In this document: positions 9,489 to 20,504 of the stretch, piece after piece
How the letters are laid out: each line of letters begins with the position of its first letter
Position numbering within the stretch: the stretch's first letter is position 1
Assembly: GCA_023375785.1 (NCBI GenBank)
Contig: SZWC01000516.1
Coordinates: forward strand, 342,886 to 406,885
Direction of reading: 5' to 3'
DNA: 64,000 nt
DNA from: Penium margaritaceum
Taxonomy: Eukaryota > Streptophyta > Zygnematophyceae > Desmidiales > Peniaceae
Program-made: the position numbers and the translations under genes
Notes under the pieces: generated by a model
The model's database searches: none
Seen by the model: only the letters and a program-made list of their open reading frames with translations
What the model was told of the DNA's origin: nothing

Positions 9489-11006
9489 TTGCAGGACCTT
9501 GGAAACGGGTCGCAGCCGGTCGCCTACTACTCGCGCAAGTTGCGCGGTACAGAGCTGAACTATGCCATCTATGACAAGGAGATGCTCGCCGCGGTCTTAA
9601 CCTTCAAGAACTGGCAGTGGTACCTCAAGGCACGGAAATCCACGGTCTACACCGACCACCATGCATTGAAGTACTTTAAGACGCAGCCGAACCTGAGTCG
9701 ACGACAAGCGCGTTGGGTGGAGTACCTCAAGTCGTACTTTGACTACGAGATCGTGTACCGGCCGGGTCGCATCAACCCAGCCAACGCACTCTCACGGCGA
9801 CCGGACCTGATGATGCGGGTCGCATCTCTCACCATCCACAAGGATGCTCTCCTTGTGAAGCTCTTCACAGAGGATTATAAGGCGCATGGGGAGTACGAAG
9901 CTCGGAGACTGTTCTTTGAGACACTGTATTGGCGACGGCGTGGCACGCAGCAGGTGGTGGTTCCCACGGTGCCCGCACTTCGGCTGCTGATTTTGGAGGA
10001 GTGCCATGACATTGGCCCGAGCGGTCACTTCTCCACCGACAAGACATTGAAGACGGTGGCTCGCTTCTTTTGGTGGCCCACCATGTCGTCGGAGGTGGCT
10101 GTATTCTGCCGGAGGTGTGACGTGTTTCAACGCCACAAGGCACGAAGGACAAAGACCCCGGGTCTCATCCAACCCTTGTCCATCCCCGAGCAGCTGAGGC
10201 AGGACATCTCCATGGATTTTATCACGGGTGTTCCCACGACAGCGGCAGGCCACAATGCGGTGTTTGTGGTGGTGGATCGCTTCAGTAAGATGTCGCACTT
10301 CATTGCGACACGTGATACAGTGAGTGCCGAAGGCACGGCTTGGCTGTTCCTCGAGCATGTGGTATGTCTCTATGGCGAGCCACGGTCCATTGTGAGCGAC
10401 CGTGACCCGTGCTTCACGAGCAAGTTCTGGCGAGAACTCATGGAGCGGTACAACAACAAGGTGCAGCTGTCGACCAGTTTTCACCCCCACACTGAAAAAC
10501 AGACGGATCGGACGAACCAGATGCTGGAGCAGCTCCACCGTCCAGTTGGTACTCCGGACGAGACGGCGTGGTACCAGCGGTTGCCCATCGCTGAACTGGC
10601 GTACAACTTTGACACGTCCGCCTCCACCGGCAAGGCGCCATTTGAGGTGGTGTATGGGACGGTGCCCACCACGCCCCTCATTTTGCATGTCGCAAGCAAC
10701 CTGCTTGCGGTGGAGTCCACCGCACGTGACTTGAAGCAGATTTGCACAGCGACGTGGCATGCATTGGCAAAGGTGCAAGAGCAGAAGAAAGTGCAAGCAG
10801 ACCGCCAACGCGACGACGCAACGCTTGCGATCGGTGATTGTGTGCTTCTCAACGACACACACGTCAAGCTCCGCGGGATCCAATCGAACAAGTTGAAACC
10901 CCAGTGCCTTGGTTCGTTCGAGGTACTCAAAATGCGGACACCCGTGGTGGCGCGGTTGGCTCTTCCGCCTTCCATACCTGTCCACGACGTGCTCCACATC
11001 TCATAG
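9489..11006 (+). CDS. pol: G1 RNase H - integrase, long open frame
   Basis: 505 open codons from a Met inside RNase H. It contains the RNase H part (VYTDHHALKYF), the HHCC zinc-binding region (HDIGPSGHFS through CRRCDVFQRHK) and the integrase core (MDFITGV, IVSDRDPCF). The second Cys of the HHCC is Phe here but Cys in G2 (CDVCQRHK). The third acidic core residue, expected as Glu in QTER, is Asp (QTDRTN), while G2 keeps Glu. The frame lacks its own start context because the real start lies upstream of the shared TAG at 9462, so it is the intact 3' half of a dead polyprotein. Confidence 0.8.
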   Translation: MQDLGNGSQPVAYYSRKLRGTELNYAIYDKEMLAAVLTFKNWQWYLKARKSTVYTDHHALKYFKTQPNLSRRQARWVEYLKSYFDYEIVYRPGRINPANALSRRPDLMMRVASLTIHKDALLVKLFTEDYKAHGEYEARRLFFETLYWRRRGTQQVVVPTVPALRLLILEECHDIGPSGHFSTDKTLKTVARFFWWPTMSSEVAVFCRRCDVFQRHKARRTKTPGLIQPLSIPEQLRQDISMDFITGVPTTAAGHNAVFVVVDRFSKMSHFIATRDTVSAEGTAWLFLEHVVCLYGEPRSIVSDRDPCFTSKFWRELMERYNNKVQLSTSFHPHTEKQTDRTNQMLEQLHRPVGTPDETAWYQRLPIAELAYNFDTSASTGKAPFEVVYGTVPTTPLILHVASNLLAVESTARDLKQICTATWHALAKVQEQKKVQADRQRDDATLAIGDCVLLNDTHVKLRGIQSNKLKPQCLGSFEVLKMRTPVVARLALPPSIPVHDVLHIS

Positions 11007-11069
11007 CTCAAGCTCTACCATGATTCGGCTGAGCATTTTCCCGGCCGCAGTCGTGAGCCTCCCCCTCCG

Positions 11070-11402
11070 GTGGTAATCGAGGGCGAGCAAGAGTTTGAGG
11101 TGGAGGCCATCCTTGACCACTGTCGTCGTGGCTGTGGGTGGGAGTACCTGGTCAAGTGGAAGGGCTACGATGCGGCCCACAACTCTTGGGAGCCCTCCCG
11201 CAAGGCAGGCCTCCAGGAGGATGGCTCCTCTGGAGGATGGCTAACGCCTAGCTGGGAGAGGTGTAGTGTGGCTCTATCCACCTGGCTGGTTCCTTGGGCT
11301 GTAGGCAAGAAAACGGGGCGGTTTGATTGTCGGAGATCCTCAAACACCTTGCTTTTTTCCAAGTTGGCCAATGTTTTTTCTGGTTCACCGCACGAAGAAT
11401 GA
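11070..11402 (+). CDS. G1 C-terminal chromodomain
   Basis: A chromodomain of about 50 residues starts the frame: [20 protein letters not shown], then [14 protein letters not shown], with the aromatic positions of the methyl-lysine cage (Y, W, W) present. In chromoviruses this domain tethers the integrase to modified histones and steers insertion. It is separated from the integrase frame by a TAG at 11004-11006 that is shared with G2 (61612-61614). The remaining 60 codons after the domain are not conserved protein and probably run into the 3' LTR. Confidence 0.8.
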   Translation: MVIEGEQEFEVEAILDHCRRGCGWEYLVKWKGYDAAHNSWEPSRKAGLQEDGSSGGWLTPSWERCSVALSTWLVPWAVGKKTGRFDCRRSSNTLLFSKLANVFSGSPHEE

Positions 11403-13408
11403 ACATAAGGATTTTCCTCTGAATAAGAGGACATTTTCTTTCCTTACTTAAGTACTTCGTTTTTATTCACGTGCACCTTATGTGTAGGCGGGTTCACGTG
11501 TTAGACTTGTTTGCTATATTAAGCAAGGGCATGAGAAAAGTGGCTGATCCAGTTTCACATTCATTTCTTGCATAAATTAGTCAAGTGGTTCTAATCTCTA
11601 AAAGAAGAGAACAACCTACAAAAGAGCTCCTTTATTCATCCAAACCACTTGCAAATGAGATACTTTGTAACTTTGGAAAGTATTTCTCATGCATTCCTCT
11701 TTTGGGAGAATCCTTCCATAACCTTTAAACACTTTGAAGGATGTAAAGTGATCGCTAAGGCTGTAAGCCAAAATCCGGGACTCGCAAGTCGGACTCGCAA
11801 ATCCGAGTCCGGACCCAGACTCGCAAGTCCAAATCCAGGGTCCAGAACCGACCTGGACTCGCAAATCTCACCTTGACCTCCGACAACGAGACAGCGACGA
11901 CAATGAGGGGATCTTTGTTGATTACATGAATACAACTATGGGTCAAATTCATTCTCTACTAGTTACATGTTGAGTTCACATGAATTTAGAGTCACAAATT
12001 TCAAAAACACATTGATTATAACCCTGTTTTATTAGATGGTGCACCAGACTCGCAATTATTGCCCACTGGACTCGCAAATCCAGGAGACTAGACTCGCAAG
12101 TCTGGGACTCGCAAGTCCGAGTCTCAGACTCGCAAATCCGAGTCTGGCACTGGACTCGGACTCGCAAGTCAGGTTCCAGGCTCAGAATCGAGGTTCCAGA
12201 CTCGCGAACACCCTTAGTGATCGCTATATTTCCTCATCAAATGCAAAACATAAGAAAAGCTGCTTAACCCAAATAGCTTTGTTCTTTCCATGTCAAATCT
12301 TGTCAATGAGGGAGGTAGAGAAGCATGTTGTCTATCTTTTGAGGAAATGATGCTCATTCATGGATGTGTTCACCAGCAATGTTGAAGACTTTCAAGGCAA
12401 GAAGGCAATGGTCGGCTTTTTAGAAGAATACATTATTCATTAAAAAATAGAATGTTATATTTATCCATGACTCAATGTTTTAGGTGTTTTTTGCACGACT
12501 CTACCATGAATTATTGTTAAGCAACTGACTTAACGGGCTGGACCGAACCTGTACTTTTTCGGTCTCTCCCTATCTTGTTTCCCTTGTCTGACTCCGTGAT
12601 GTCCGGTTCCTTCTTTCCGGACGAACCCGTGTTTGGACGCCGACAAACGACCTTTTGTGCCTGATGCCTGGAAAGCTCTGGAGTCCAAGGAGGGACAGGC
12701 GGAAACAATTTTCAACAGTATTAAGTTCTGAATGAATGCTCCGTGATTCACGTTGACCAATCATGACATTGCCTCCATGAGAAGTCGATTGTAAGAGGGT
12801 TCTAAGGGAAATCACGCCCGACCCTTACCATAGTAACCCAAAACGGAGAAATAGCACGCCCCCATCCTTGGCCCGAAGCGCTACACCATCTACTAGCTAA
12901 AGTTTTGTATTCCGCCTCTCGGGCGGTGACTCATGTTATTTTTGCCTCATACCCAAAAAACCTCGAAATCATCAAAATAAAATACCTTTTAGCAAACCCT
13001 TGTTGTATTAATCAGGGGTTTAGGATTTATCAAGGTTTGGGAATCCTTCGGGGTTTGGGAATCCTTTGGGGCGGTAGGTTCATTCAAGACAGTCCTCTAC
13101 CGTCGGTGACTCCGAGAGCTGCGCTCTTCTTGCGCTCTTTCTCATCTGGGGCCCGCGTTTGGACCCCTTGTCGTTTTGCATAGCCTGCGCGCCGTGTTTT
13201 CTGAGCGACTCTTGTAATTACAGGTTTGGAGCCCGTGCGAACGTGCCCCTGCCGCGAAGAATGCCGGCTGCTTTGCAAGTATTCTTGCGAGGGAGGGAAA
13301 AGTGGCGCCTGATCTAAATTAAGCGTGCACGACGTAGACATGACCCGGCCGAGGATGGCCCACTGAGTATTGTTTGGCAGACGCAAGTGGAGTAAAGCAT
13401 GAAAGACA
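11403..13408 (+). repeat. 3' region of G1, possibly LTR, no gene
   Basis: About 2 kb of AT-richer DNA paralogous to 62012-64000. A candidate LTR start, TGTAGTGTGGCTC at 11262, follows the purine-rich GCTGGGAGAGG and would pair with the TACA seen before the G2 primer site. The end of such an LTR is not found, so I do not set limits. No coding frame is supported. The MITE at 11756-12216 interrupts it. Confidence 0.4.
11756..12216 (+). mobile_element. hAT-like MITE, copy 1 (461 bp)
   Basis: The ends are TAAGGCTG and CACCCTTA (inverted, one mismatch), with an 8-bp target duplication GTGATCGC at 11748-11755 and 12217-12224. The uninterrupted site is visible in the other block near 62357-62366. 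Four GACTCGCAA motifs lie near the left end and seven CTCGCAA or CTCGCGA motifs near the right, all in one orientation. No transposase is encoded. The 8-bp duplication and short termini suggest hAT, with mobility supplied in trans. Confidence 0.85.
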
Positions 13409-14110
13409 CACAATTGGCAACCCGGTGAGTTGAAGTTATAACAAGACCTATATGACATTTTATTGAAACTTTAACGTAAAGAAGATATCCTCAACATCCC
13501 CCCCCCAGTTTACATTTGTTTGTGCATGCATTGTGTCCATGGAAACTACATGATGTGGTGCATGTTCAAGTGTCATATAGAACCATATGATGTGGTGCAT
13601 CTTTGTACATTATTCAAAGAATTCTGTCATCATATTTTCCTTATATCCATTTTAACAGTTGAGGAATGGCTTCAGCCATTTCGTGAGATTGTAGCACTTC
13701 AACCCCTCATATTCCTTCAACACTGACATGCTTATATGTGTGGTTGTCGATATTGTGCTCCTTTTGAAGAGGCTATTTCTCAATAACTCACACAAGAACT
13801 AGTCCTTCAATATTGTATTTAAGTAAACACGCACTAAACACTAGCATTCTTCATGCATGTTTGTTTAGGCTACTTCCTATGGGCTTCTTCCACAAAGTGA
13901 AGATGTTTACATAAAATAGAAGTTACGTGCATAACAAAAACAAAGTCCTAGCTGAAATGGAGATCCAAAGCACGGTGGTTCCTGCATTGCGCCCCACCTT
14001 GTAACGGGAAGTTTCACGAGAAGTTGTCTCAGAATTTGCATGTATTTAAGTGTGTGTGGGTTGTTGAATTAGTACGCTTGTACTCGCTTGTATTTTGCCA
14101 CTCTACCCCA
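13409..14110. other. No gene; contains one arm of a diverged inverted repeat
   Basis: The 13715-14080 part is an imperfect inverted match of 20175-20504 (shared words include CTAGCATTCTTCATGC, GGCTACTTCCTATG or its variant, and AAGCACGGTGGTTCCT). Nothing codable is seen. These are probably two old copies of one repeat family. Confidence 0.55.
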
Positions 14111-14342
<232 letters not shown>

Positions 14343-14992
14343 TGATGGAAACTGGGGCAGCCATCAGGGAGGAGATCAGGCTCACCAAGAGCCGCCTAGG
14401 CAGGACCAACTGTTTGTGAGAGGGAGTTGCAGGTTGCACTGACATAAATTACGGAAGCGAATGTAGGTCTACAGAGAATGAGAATTTTTCAATCGACTCT
14501 TGAGTGAGAAATTACATCATCACAGCTTTCTAACAAGCCCTTATATGCCTCATTTGGCCAAGGGAGCACTGAGATCCACTCTGTCAAAGTTGACCCTCTA
14601 GCACACTCTCCTAGCCTAGAGGGATGAGCGGCAGTCACCTTGTCACACATGAGAATTATGTCTCGCACGACCTGCACGGCTAATAACCATGGCATGGTCC
14701 TTCCTTGAAATCTTCTCAAGGCCCTCCAGCCGTCTTTTCCCCTTGAAGGCCACTCTCAGCCGTCCTGGCCAATAATTCTGCCGCCTTTTGAGCTCAAAGT
14801 GCTCAGGTCGTCACTTGAACCCGACACAGGATCTCCAAACTTTGGAAATCCATATCTCACTCAAACGGACTCTGAATTGAGTTCAATAAAGTGTGTTGGA
14901 ACCTGTAAAACATCCTCCATGTAACTATCATGCCAGATGATTTTTATTGAGTAACCTATTTTTGTCACTTTCTGGCACCCTCATATCCCTCA
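14343..14992 (-). repeat. P1 3' LTR
   Basis: 650 bp, starting TGAGGGATATGAGGGTGCCA and ending CAGTTTCCATCA on the minus strand. A TATA-like ATATAAGGGC lies near 14542 (read on minus). It is the same length as the 5' LTR and differs from it by scattered substitutions. Confidence 0.9.
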
Positions 14993-16360
14993 TTCGCCCA
15001 CATTGGGAGAATAAAAACCACACAAGTCCGCACTGTCCCCTCAGCTGCTGAAAGCAGTGCGCTGCTAGCGGCTTGGTCAGGAAGTCTGCCAACATCATGC
15101 TTGAAGGGCAGAACTTGAACTGCACCAAGTCCTTTGCCACGAGCTCGCGGATGAAGTGGTACCGTAGGTCGATGTGCTTGGTGCGGGCGTGAAACTTGAC
15201 GTTCTTCGTCAGAGCAATGGCGCTAATGTTGTCACAGTAGATGGTGGTCGCTGTGGTCTGCTGCTGTCCAATGCTTGCTAGCAGCTCATGCAGCCACACG
15301 GCTTCCTTTGTTGCTTCACTCAGGACGATGTACTCTGCTTCAGTGGAGGAGATGGCGACACACTCTTGTCTCTTGCTCCTCCAACTGATTGTACCTCCAC
15401 CGAGAACAAACATGAACCCACTGGTTGACCTCCTTGTGTCCAGGACACCCCCCCAATCTGAATCGTTGTAGCCAATGAGGATGGGGCTGTTGTTGCCGTT
15501 GAGGGTGAGGTGAAGGCTGCTGCTGCAATCGAGGTAGCGCAGCGCGCGCTTAACCGCTTCCCAATGCGGCACACCCGGATTTGCGCAAAGCTTGCTGAGT
15601 ACTCCCACTTCTTGGCTGATGTCAAGGCGTGTGCCAACTGCTGCGTACATGAGGCTTCTAGCAGCTGCTTGGTACGGCACTGCTTCCATGCGACTGCTCT
15701 GTAGGGGAGTCTGCGTCATGCTCAGCTTCGCTCTTACTTCCAGTGCTGTTGCGACTTTGCGCGCTCCTGCCATGTTGAAGCGCTTGACGATGTCGTTTAC
15801 GTATGTGCTGTGCGACAACTCCAAAGTCTGCTGCTGATGGTCGCGCTTGACCTGAAGGCCAAGGTAGTAACTGAGCTCTCCCATGTCTTTCATGTCGAAC
15901 CTGGTAGCAAGGGACTGCTTCACATCGTCCAAAAGAGACTTGGAGTCAGATGCAATGAGCAGATCATCAACATAGAGTAGATTGATGACCTGGCTTGCCT
16001 CTTGCGTGCGCCCATAGAAAGCATGGTCAGCTTCACTGCGCACAAAGCCAAGGCCAGCCAGCTGCTCATCCATCTTGTGGTGCCATGCTCGTGGTGCTTG
16101 CTTTGGCCGTAGAGGGCCTTCACAAGCTTGCACACCAAATCCTCCTTTCCCTCCACCACATACCCCTCCAGCTGCTCCATGTACACATCCTCCTCAAGGT
16201 CACCGTTCATGAAAGCACACATCACATCCATTTGGTGCACCTCCCAGTCCATAGCAGCATCAAGGGCGAGGATCCCTCGGATGGATGAAAACTTTGCAAC
16301 AGGTGCAAATGTCTCATTGTAATCCACACCCTCAGTCTGCGCATACCCCTTTGTAGCCAA
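14928..16360 (-). pseudogene. pol: P1 reverse transcriptase - RNase H
   Basis: The RT fingers and palm begin at 16360 (GYAQTEGVDYNETFAPVAKF, then VHQMDVMCAFMNGDL). A frameshift near 16100 moves the rest to a 401-residue frame at 14928-16133 with the catalytic YVDDLLIASD and the RNase H blocks SDWGG and SSTEAEYI. The frame ends inside the LTR. Apart from the frameshift this is the best preserved part of P1. Confidence 0.85.
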
Positions 16361-16476
16361 CCGTGCTTAGTACATGAGCACCTTACCATCCACACCACGC
16401 TTGTGCCTGAAGATCCACCGGTACCCAATTATCCGGCTGTCGCATGGAGCCTCCTCGAGAGTCCAGGTGCCGTTCT

Positions 16477-18260
16477 TCATGAGCGCACCATACTCCTCAT
16501 CTGGTGCGGCACGCCAATCTGCCACCTCGGCGCTGCGCATGGCTTCAGAAATGTGATTGGGTCATCGGTGACTGTGAGGAAGAGAAGCTCGAGGTCGGAT
16601 GACTCTGTTGGTGGTGGAACGGTGCACAGGTTCACCAGCTCCTCCAGCGGCCTCTGTTTGCTTGCGAGGCGCTCGGATTGCCTCAGCGGCTCCACAGGAC
16701 CATTTGCACTTTTGTTGATGTGTGCGGACCGTCGTGGCAGCTTCTGTCTATTGCTTTGTTGCTCCTCCTCATCAGATTCTGCTGCCAGCTCCTTCTCCTT
16801 CTCAGCTCCCTCCACCTCCTTGTCGTTGCCGCTGCCACCGCCATCTTCCACACTGCCCTCTTCTGCTACTGGTACTTCTCCCACTTCTGGTACAAGTGTG
16901 GAAACAAGCAGAACTGCCAACATAGGGCTCCAAGTCCATCCCTCCACTTCCTCTTGGAAGACCACGTCATGGCTGCGCATGATCTTGCGTGCGGCGAGGT
17001 TGTAGAGGCGGTATTCCATGGTGTCGTAGCCAAGGAAGGCGGCCTTCACCGACTTTGCGTCCAGCTTGTTACGGCTGCAGGTAGGCACGTGCACGAATGC
17101 GCCACACCCGAATACTTTCATGTAAGTCACTGTTGGCTTGCGTCCCGTTCACGGCTCGTCTGGTGTCATCAGCGGCACGGCGCGCGTGGGACTCCAGTTT
17201 TTCAGGTACACGGCAGTGTTGACCGCTTCTGCCCAGAAGGTTGGCGGGAGCTCTGCGTTCTGGAGCATGCTGCGAACACGCTCTATGAGCATGCGGTTTG
17301 CGTGTTCAGCGTCGCTGTTCAGGTGCGGTGTTCCAGGTGGGGTGATCTCGTGCTTGATCCCGCGACACTTGAGGAGGGTGCGGAAGTCGTTGGAGAGGTA
17401 CTCTCCTCCACCATCGGTGCAAAGCACCTTCAACCGCCTGCCACTCTCATTCTGTGCAGCAGCAATCCACACCTTGAAAGCATGAAAGCACTCATCCTTG
17501 CCAGCCAGGAAGGACACCCACGTCTTCCTCGACTTGTCATCAATGAATGTAACAAGTACAACTTGCCAGACAAAAACTGTGATGGCATGGGACCGCACAA
17601 ATTAGAGTGAACGAGTGAGAGAAGCTCAGCCGCCCCCTTCCCTTCCCCCGTGAAAGGAGCACGAGCTTGCTTCCCTTCAATGCAGCTCTCACAAGCCGAT
17701 GCACCAGGCTTCTTCACCCCCTTGAGCTCCAGGCCGCGGACCATCTGCTGCATGGAGATGATGGCGCCAAAGCCGAGGTGACCAAGCCGGCGGTGCCACA
17801 GGACGATGTCGTGTTTTCCCTCTCTCGCGGCCAACGCTGAGTCGGCTTCCTTCTCCGACGCCACGTAGAGGCGGTAAAGACTGTCTTCCTTGTCCGCTTT
17901 TACAAGCACACGCCCTCCACTTGCAAAGATGGTGCAGCCACCATTCTCAAAGAGAACCTGCATGCCTTCAGATATGAGAGATGAGACAGAGAGGTGGTTA
18001 GCTGCCAGCCCCGAAACATGGAGCACCCCCTTCACACGACTTTTTACGTGCTTGCCCTCAACAGAAGCACAGAACACAATCTCACCCTCCCCAACCGCCA
18101 TTTGCACATGGTTGTCCCCCATGTACACCCGACGAGGCTCAATGGCGGTGTAGACCACGAAGCACTCCTGGCGACACGTCATGTGCCGCGTGGCTCCCGA
18201 GTCGATGATCCAAAACAAGACGGTGTTGTCGGAGACGTGGAGGACCTGGATAGTTGTCAC
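16477..18260 (-). pseudogene. pol: P1 protease - integrase
   Basis: The protease loop IIDSGATRHMT is intact. Next come the integrase zinc-binding region (LWHRRLGHLGF to CESCIEGKQ) and core. The first core acidic residue is Asn (LVHSNLCGPM; P2 keeps HSDLCGPM). A frameshift near 17590 moves to VTFIDDKSRKTWVSF and CTDGGGEYLSND. The third acidic position also looks replaced, as DAEHANRM stands where P2 has VAERANRT. A further stop near 17149 precedes the C-terminal part (16477-17130), which ends in an acidic linker. Confidence 0.8.
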
Positions 18261-18272
18261 GAATCCACTCTC

Positions 18273-19090
18273 TCAATCTGCTGCATTCGCGGAAGCATCA
18301 GACTGCTTTCCCGCTCCCACTCCAACCGCAAGGTCCGCCTTCTTCTTCCGGCATTCGTGCGCCCAATGGCCCGGCTTCTTGCAGTAGTGGCAGTTCCCCT
18401 TCTTCTTCCTTCCTCCGCCGTTGCTCCTTGTTGGTGCAGCACCGCCCCCATGACCAAAGTTGGTGAAGAGAGTGACGTCCAGTCCGCTCCCGTCCTCCTC
18501 TCCCTTGCGCCGCTCCTCCTCAAACAGGAGACCCTCCTCCACGTTGTTGAGGGAGAGCTTGTCGCTGCGCTGGTCCAGGGTACCAATGAGAGGAGTGTAG
18601 CTGTTAGGAAGGCCAGAGAGGATTGTTAGCATGAGCACACGCTCCTTGACAGGGTCCTCAACTGCAGCAAGCTGGTCAGGGAGAGGATTCACCATGTTGA
18701 TGTAGTCAATCATGGATCCGGACTCATCCACCTTCACAGTTTGAAAGCGACGACGCAGCTGCATGTTTGTGAGGACTGACTTGCAAGCATAAGTGGACTC
18801 AAGCTTTTTCCAAACCTACTTTGGCGTGAGAATGCCACGGACAAGAAGTTGCTGCCGTTCAGCGCGGTGGAGGTAGATGGTTGCGAGGGCGCGGTCACGC
18901 TTCTCGCGATAGGTACGGGCGTCACCAGGAGAGAGGGATCTTTCTGCTCGATCCTTCTCCTTCTCATCCACCTGCTCCAGTGACCCTTCTCCGTCAGCAC
19001 CATCTTCATGTTGTTGATCCAGTTGAAGAAGTTCTTGCCTTCGAACTCGGCGATGTTCACGCCGGCCACCACACAAGCGAATGTCGCCAT
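18273..19090 (-). pseudogene. gag: P1 Gag with zinc knuckle
   Basis: The copia Gag starts MATFACVVAGVNIAEFEG at 19090. A frameshift near 18760-18830 shifts to the frame at 18273-18764, which holds the knuckle CHYCKKPGHWAHEC and a basic region. A TGA at 18273-18275, where P2 reads TGG, cuts Gag from the protease frame; in this family the two are expected to be one polyprotein. Confidence 0.8.
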
Positions 19091-19173
19091 GGCAGTGCAA
19101 CGTTCAGCCCATAAACGGCTCTCTCACACAACAGGATGCAAGGTCTGCCTTAAGGATGAGACAAAGTCTTGTT

Positions 19174-19188
19174 CTAGCTCTGATACCA
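19174..19188 (-). other. Primer-binding site of P1 (tRNA-iMet 3' end)
   Basis: On the minus strand TGGTATCAGAGCTAG follows the 5' LTR after one spacer base. It matches the initiator tRNA-Met 3' end. Confidence 0.85.
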
Positions 19189-19189
19189 C

Positions 19190-19835
19190 TGATGGAAACT
19201 GGGACAGCCCTCAGGGAGGTGATCAGGCTCACCAAGAGCCGCCTAGGCAGGACCAACTGTTTGTGAGAGGGAGTTGCAGGTTGCACTGACAAAAATTACG
19301 GAAGCAAATGTAGGTCTACAGAGAATGCGAATTTTTGAATTTCCTCTTGAGTGAGAAATTAAATCATCACAGCTTTCTAACAAGCCCTTATATGCCTCAT
19401 GTGGCCAAGGGAGCACTGAGATCCACTCTGTCAAAGTTGACCCTCTAGCACACTCTCCTAACCCAGCAGGATGAGCGGCAGTCACCTTGTCACACATGAG
19501 AATTATGTCTCACACGACCTGCACGCCCAATCATTGTATACTGGTCCTTCCTTGAAGTCTCCTCAAGGCCCTCCAGCTGTCTTTTCCCCTTGAAGGCCGC
19601 TCTCAGCCGTCCTGGCCAATAACTCTGCCGCCTTTTGAGCTCAAAGTGCTCAGGTCTTAACCTGAACCCGACCCATGATCTCCAAAGTTTGAAAATCCAT
19701 ATCTCACTCAAACGGACTCCAAATTGAGTTCCGTAAATTGTGTTGGAACCTGTGAAACATCCTCCATGTAACTATTATGCCAGATTATTTTTATCGAGCA
19801 TCTTATTTTTATCACTTTCTGGCACCCTCGTATCC

Positions 19836-19839
<4 letters not shown>
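19190..19839 (-). repeat. P1 5' LTR
   Basis: 650 bp, paired with 14343-14992; its minus-strand end CAGTTTCCATCA meets the primer-binding site. Confidence 0.9.
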
Positions 19840-19880
<41 letters not shown>

Positions 19881-20504
19881 TCCCCCCTCCTTTTCTTTCA
19901 CTGTCTTGCTCTCCGTGCACATTTCCCGTTCTCTATCGTCCTCCTGTTCCACACCCATGGTTTTCCATTGTACTTCATTGCAGCGCCCAACGTGCACTAT
20001 TTATAGCATCCTTCCCATCTGGCCTCCCATGATTCCCTCCGTCTTCCTTATTGGTCTCTTCCCCTCTTTCATTTTTTCTTACACTGACATACCTCATCCC
20101 CATGTGTTGCACTCCATTTCCTTCTCTTTCTGTCCTCCTCGGCCACCCTCACTCTTAATTGTGTAAATATTCAAAGATCCGCTCACACATCTATGCATGC
20201 ATATTCCGATGCAACATCCCGTGAGACTTCCCATTACAAGGTGGGCTCAAAGGGAGGAACCACCGTGCTTTAGATCTCCATTTATATAGCACTTTGTTTG
20301 TGTTATGCATGCAAATCCTTTTTTTTTGTAACCCTCTTCACTTGAAATGCATAGGAAGTACCCTAAACACAAAGGCATGAAGAATGCTAGTGTTGAGTAC
20401 GTCTGTTGAGTTTATACAGTACCAGCTCTTATGTGAAGTATTGAGAAATTTCTGTTTTGAAAGGAGCACAATGTCGTCAACCACACATATTAGCATATTA
20501 GCAT
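19840..20504. other. CT repeat remnant and inverted-repeat arm, no gene
   Basis: A short CT tract continues the microsatellite. Then comes unassigned DNA, and 20175-20504 is the inverted partner of 13715-14080. It ends abruptly at the start of element B's LTR. No gene is seen. Confidence 0.5.

Larger units (their letters stand above)
6122..11402 (+). mobile_element. G1: Ty3/gypsy chromovirus, defective
   Basis: Order of parts: leader or 5' LTR remnant, primer site (6434), gag, protease, RT, RNase H, integrase, chromodomain. Integrase after RT makes it Ty3/gypsy, and the chromodomain makes it a chromovirus. It carries at least a TAA in gag, a TGA in RT and a TAG in RNase H. Element A abuts its 5' side, apparently inserted in or beside its 5' LTR. 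I could not find a matching 3' LTR. G2 (57035-62011) is its duplicated partner. Confidence 0.85.
1304..13408. repeat. Left copy of a ~12 kb segmental duplication
   Basis: This block is collinear with 51900-64000 at an offset of about 50,600 bases. It runs from the middle of element A's internal region through A's 3' LTR, the whole of G1 and its 3' tail. The junction between A's LTR and G1's leader is the same in both blocks, which argues for duplication of one composite locus and not for independent transposition. The left limit is set by the N join at 51899 and the right limit by the window end, so the true extent is unknown. Confidence 0.8.
14343..19839 (-). mobile_element. P1: Ty1/copia retrotransposon, defective
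   Basis: Two 650-bp LTRs (14343-14992 and 19190-19839) bound an internal region with gag, protease, integrase, RT and RNase H in copia order on the minus strand. The termini are TGAGGG or TGATGG and CCATCA. The 5-bp target duplication cannot be read because both flanks are CT repeats. Several frameshifts and stops inactivate it. P2 (41600-45533) is a close relative. Confidence 0.9.

Noticed and set aside
9792-10997. A 401-codon minus-strand frame opposite G1 integrase
   Set aside because: It is the antisense shadow of the integrase; the plus strand carries the conserved motifs.
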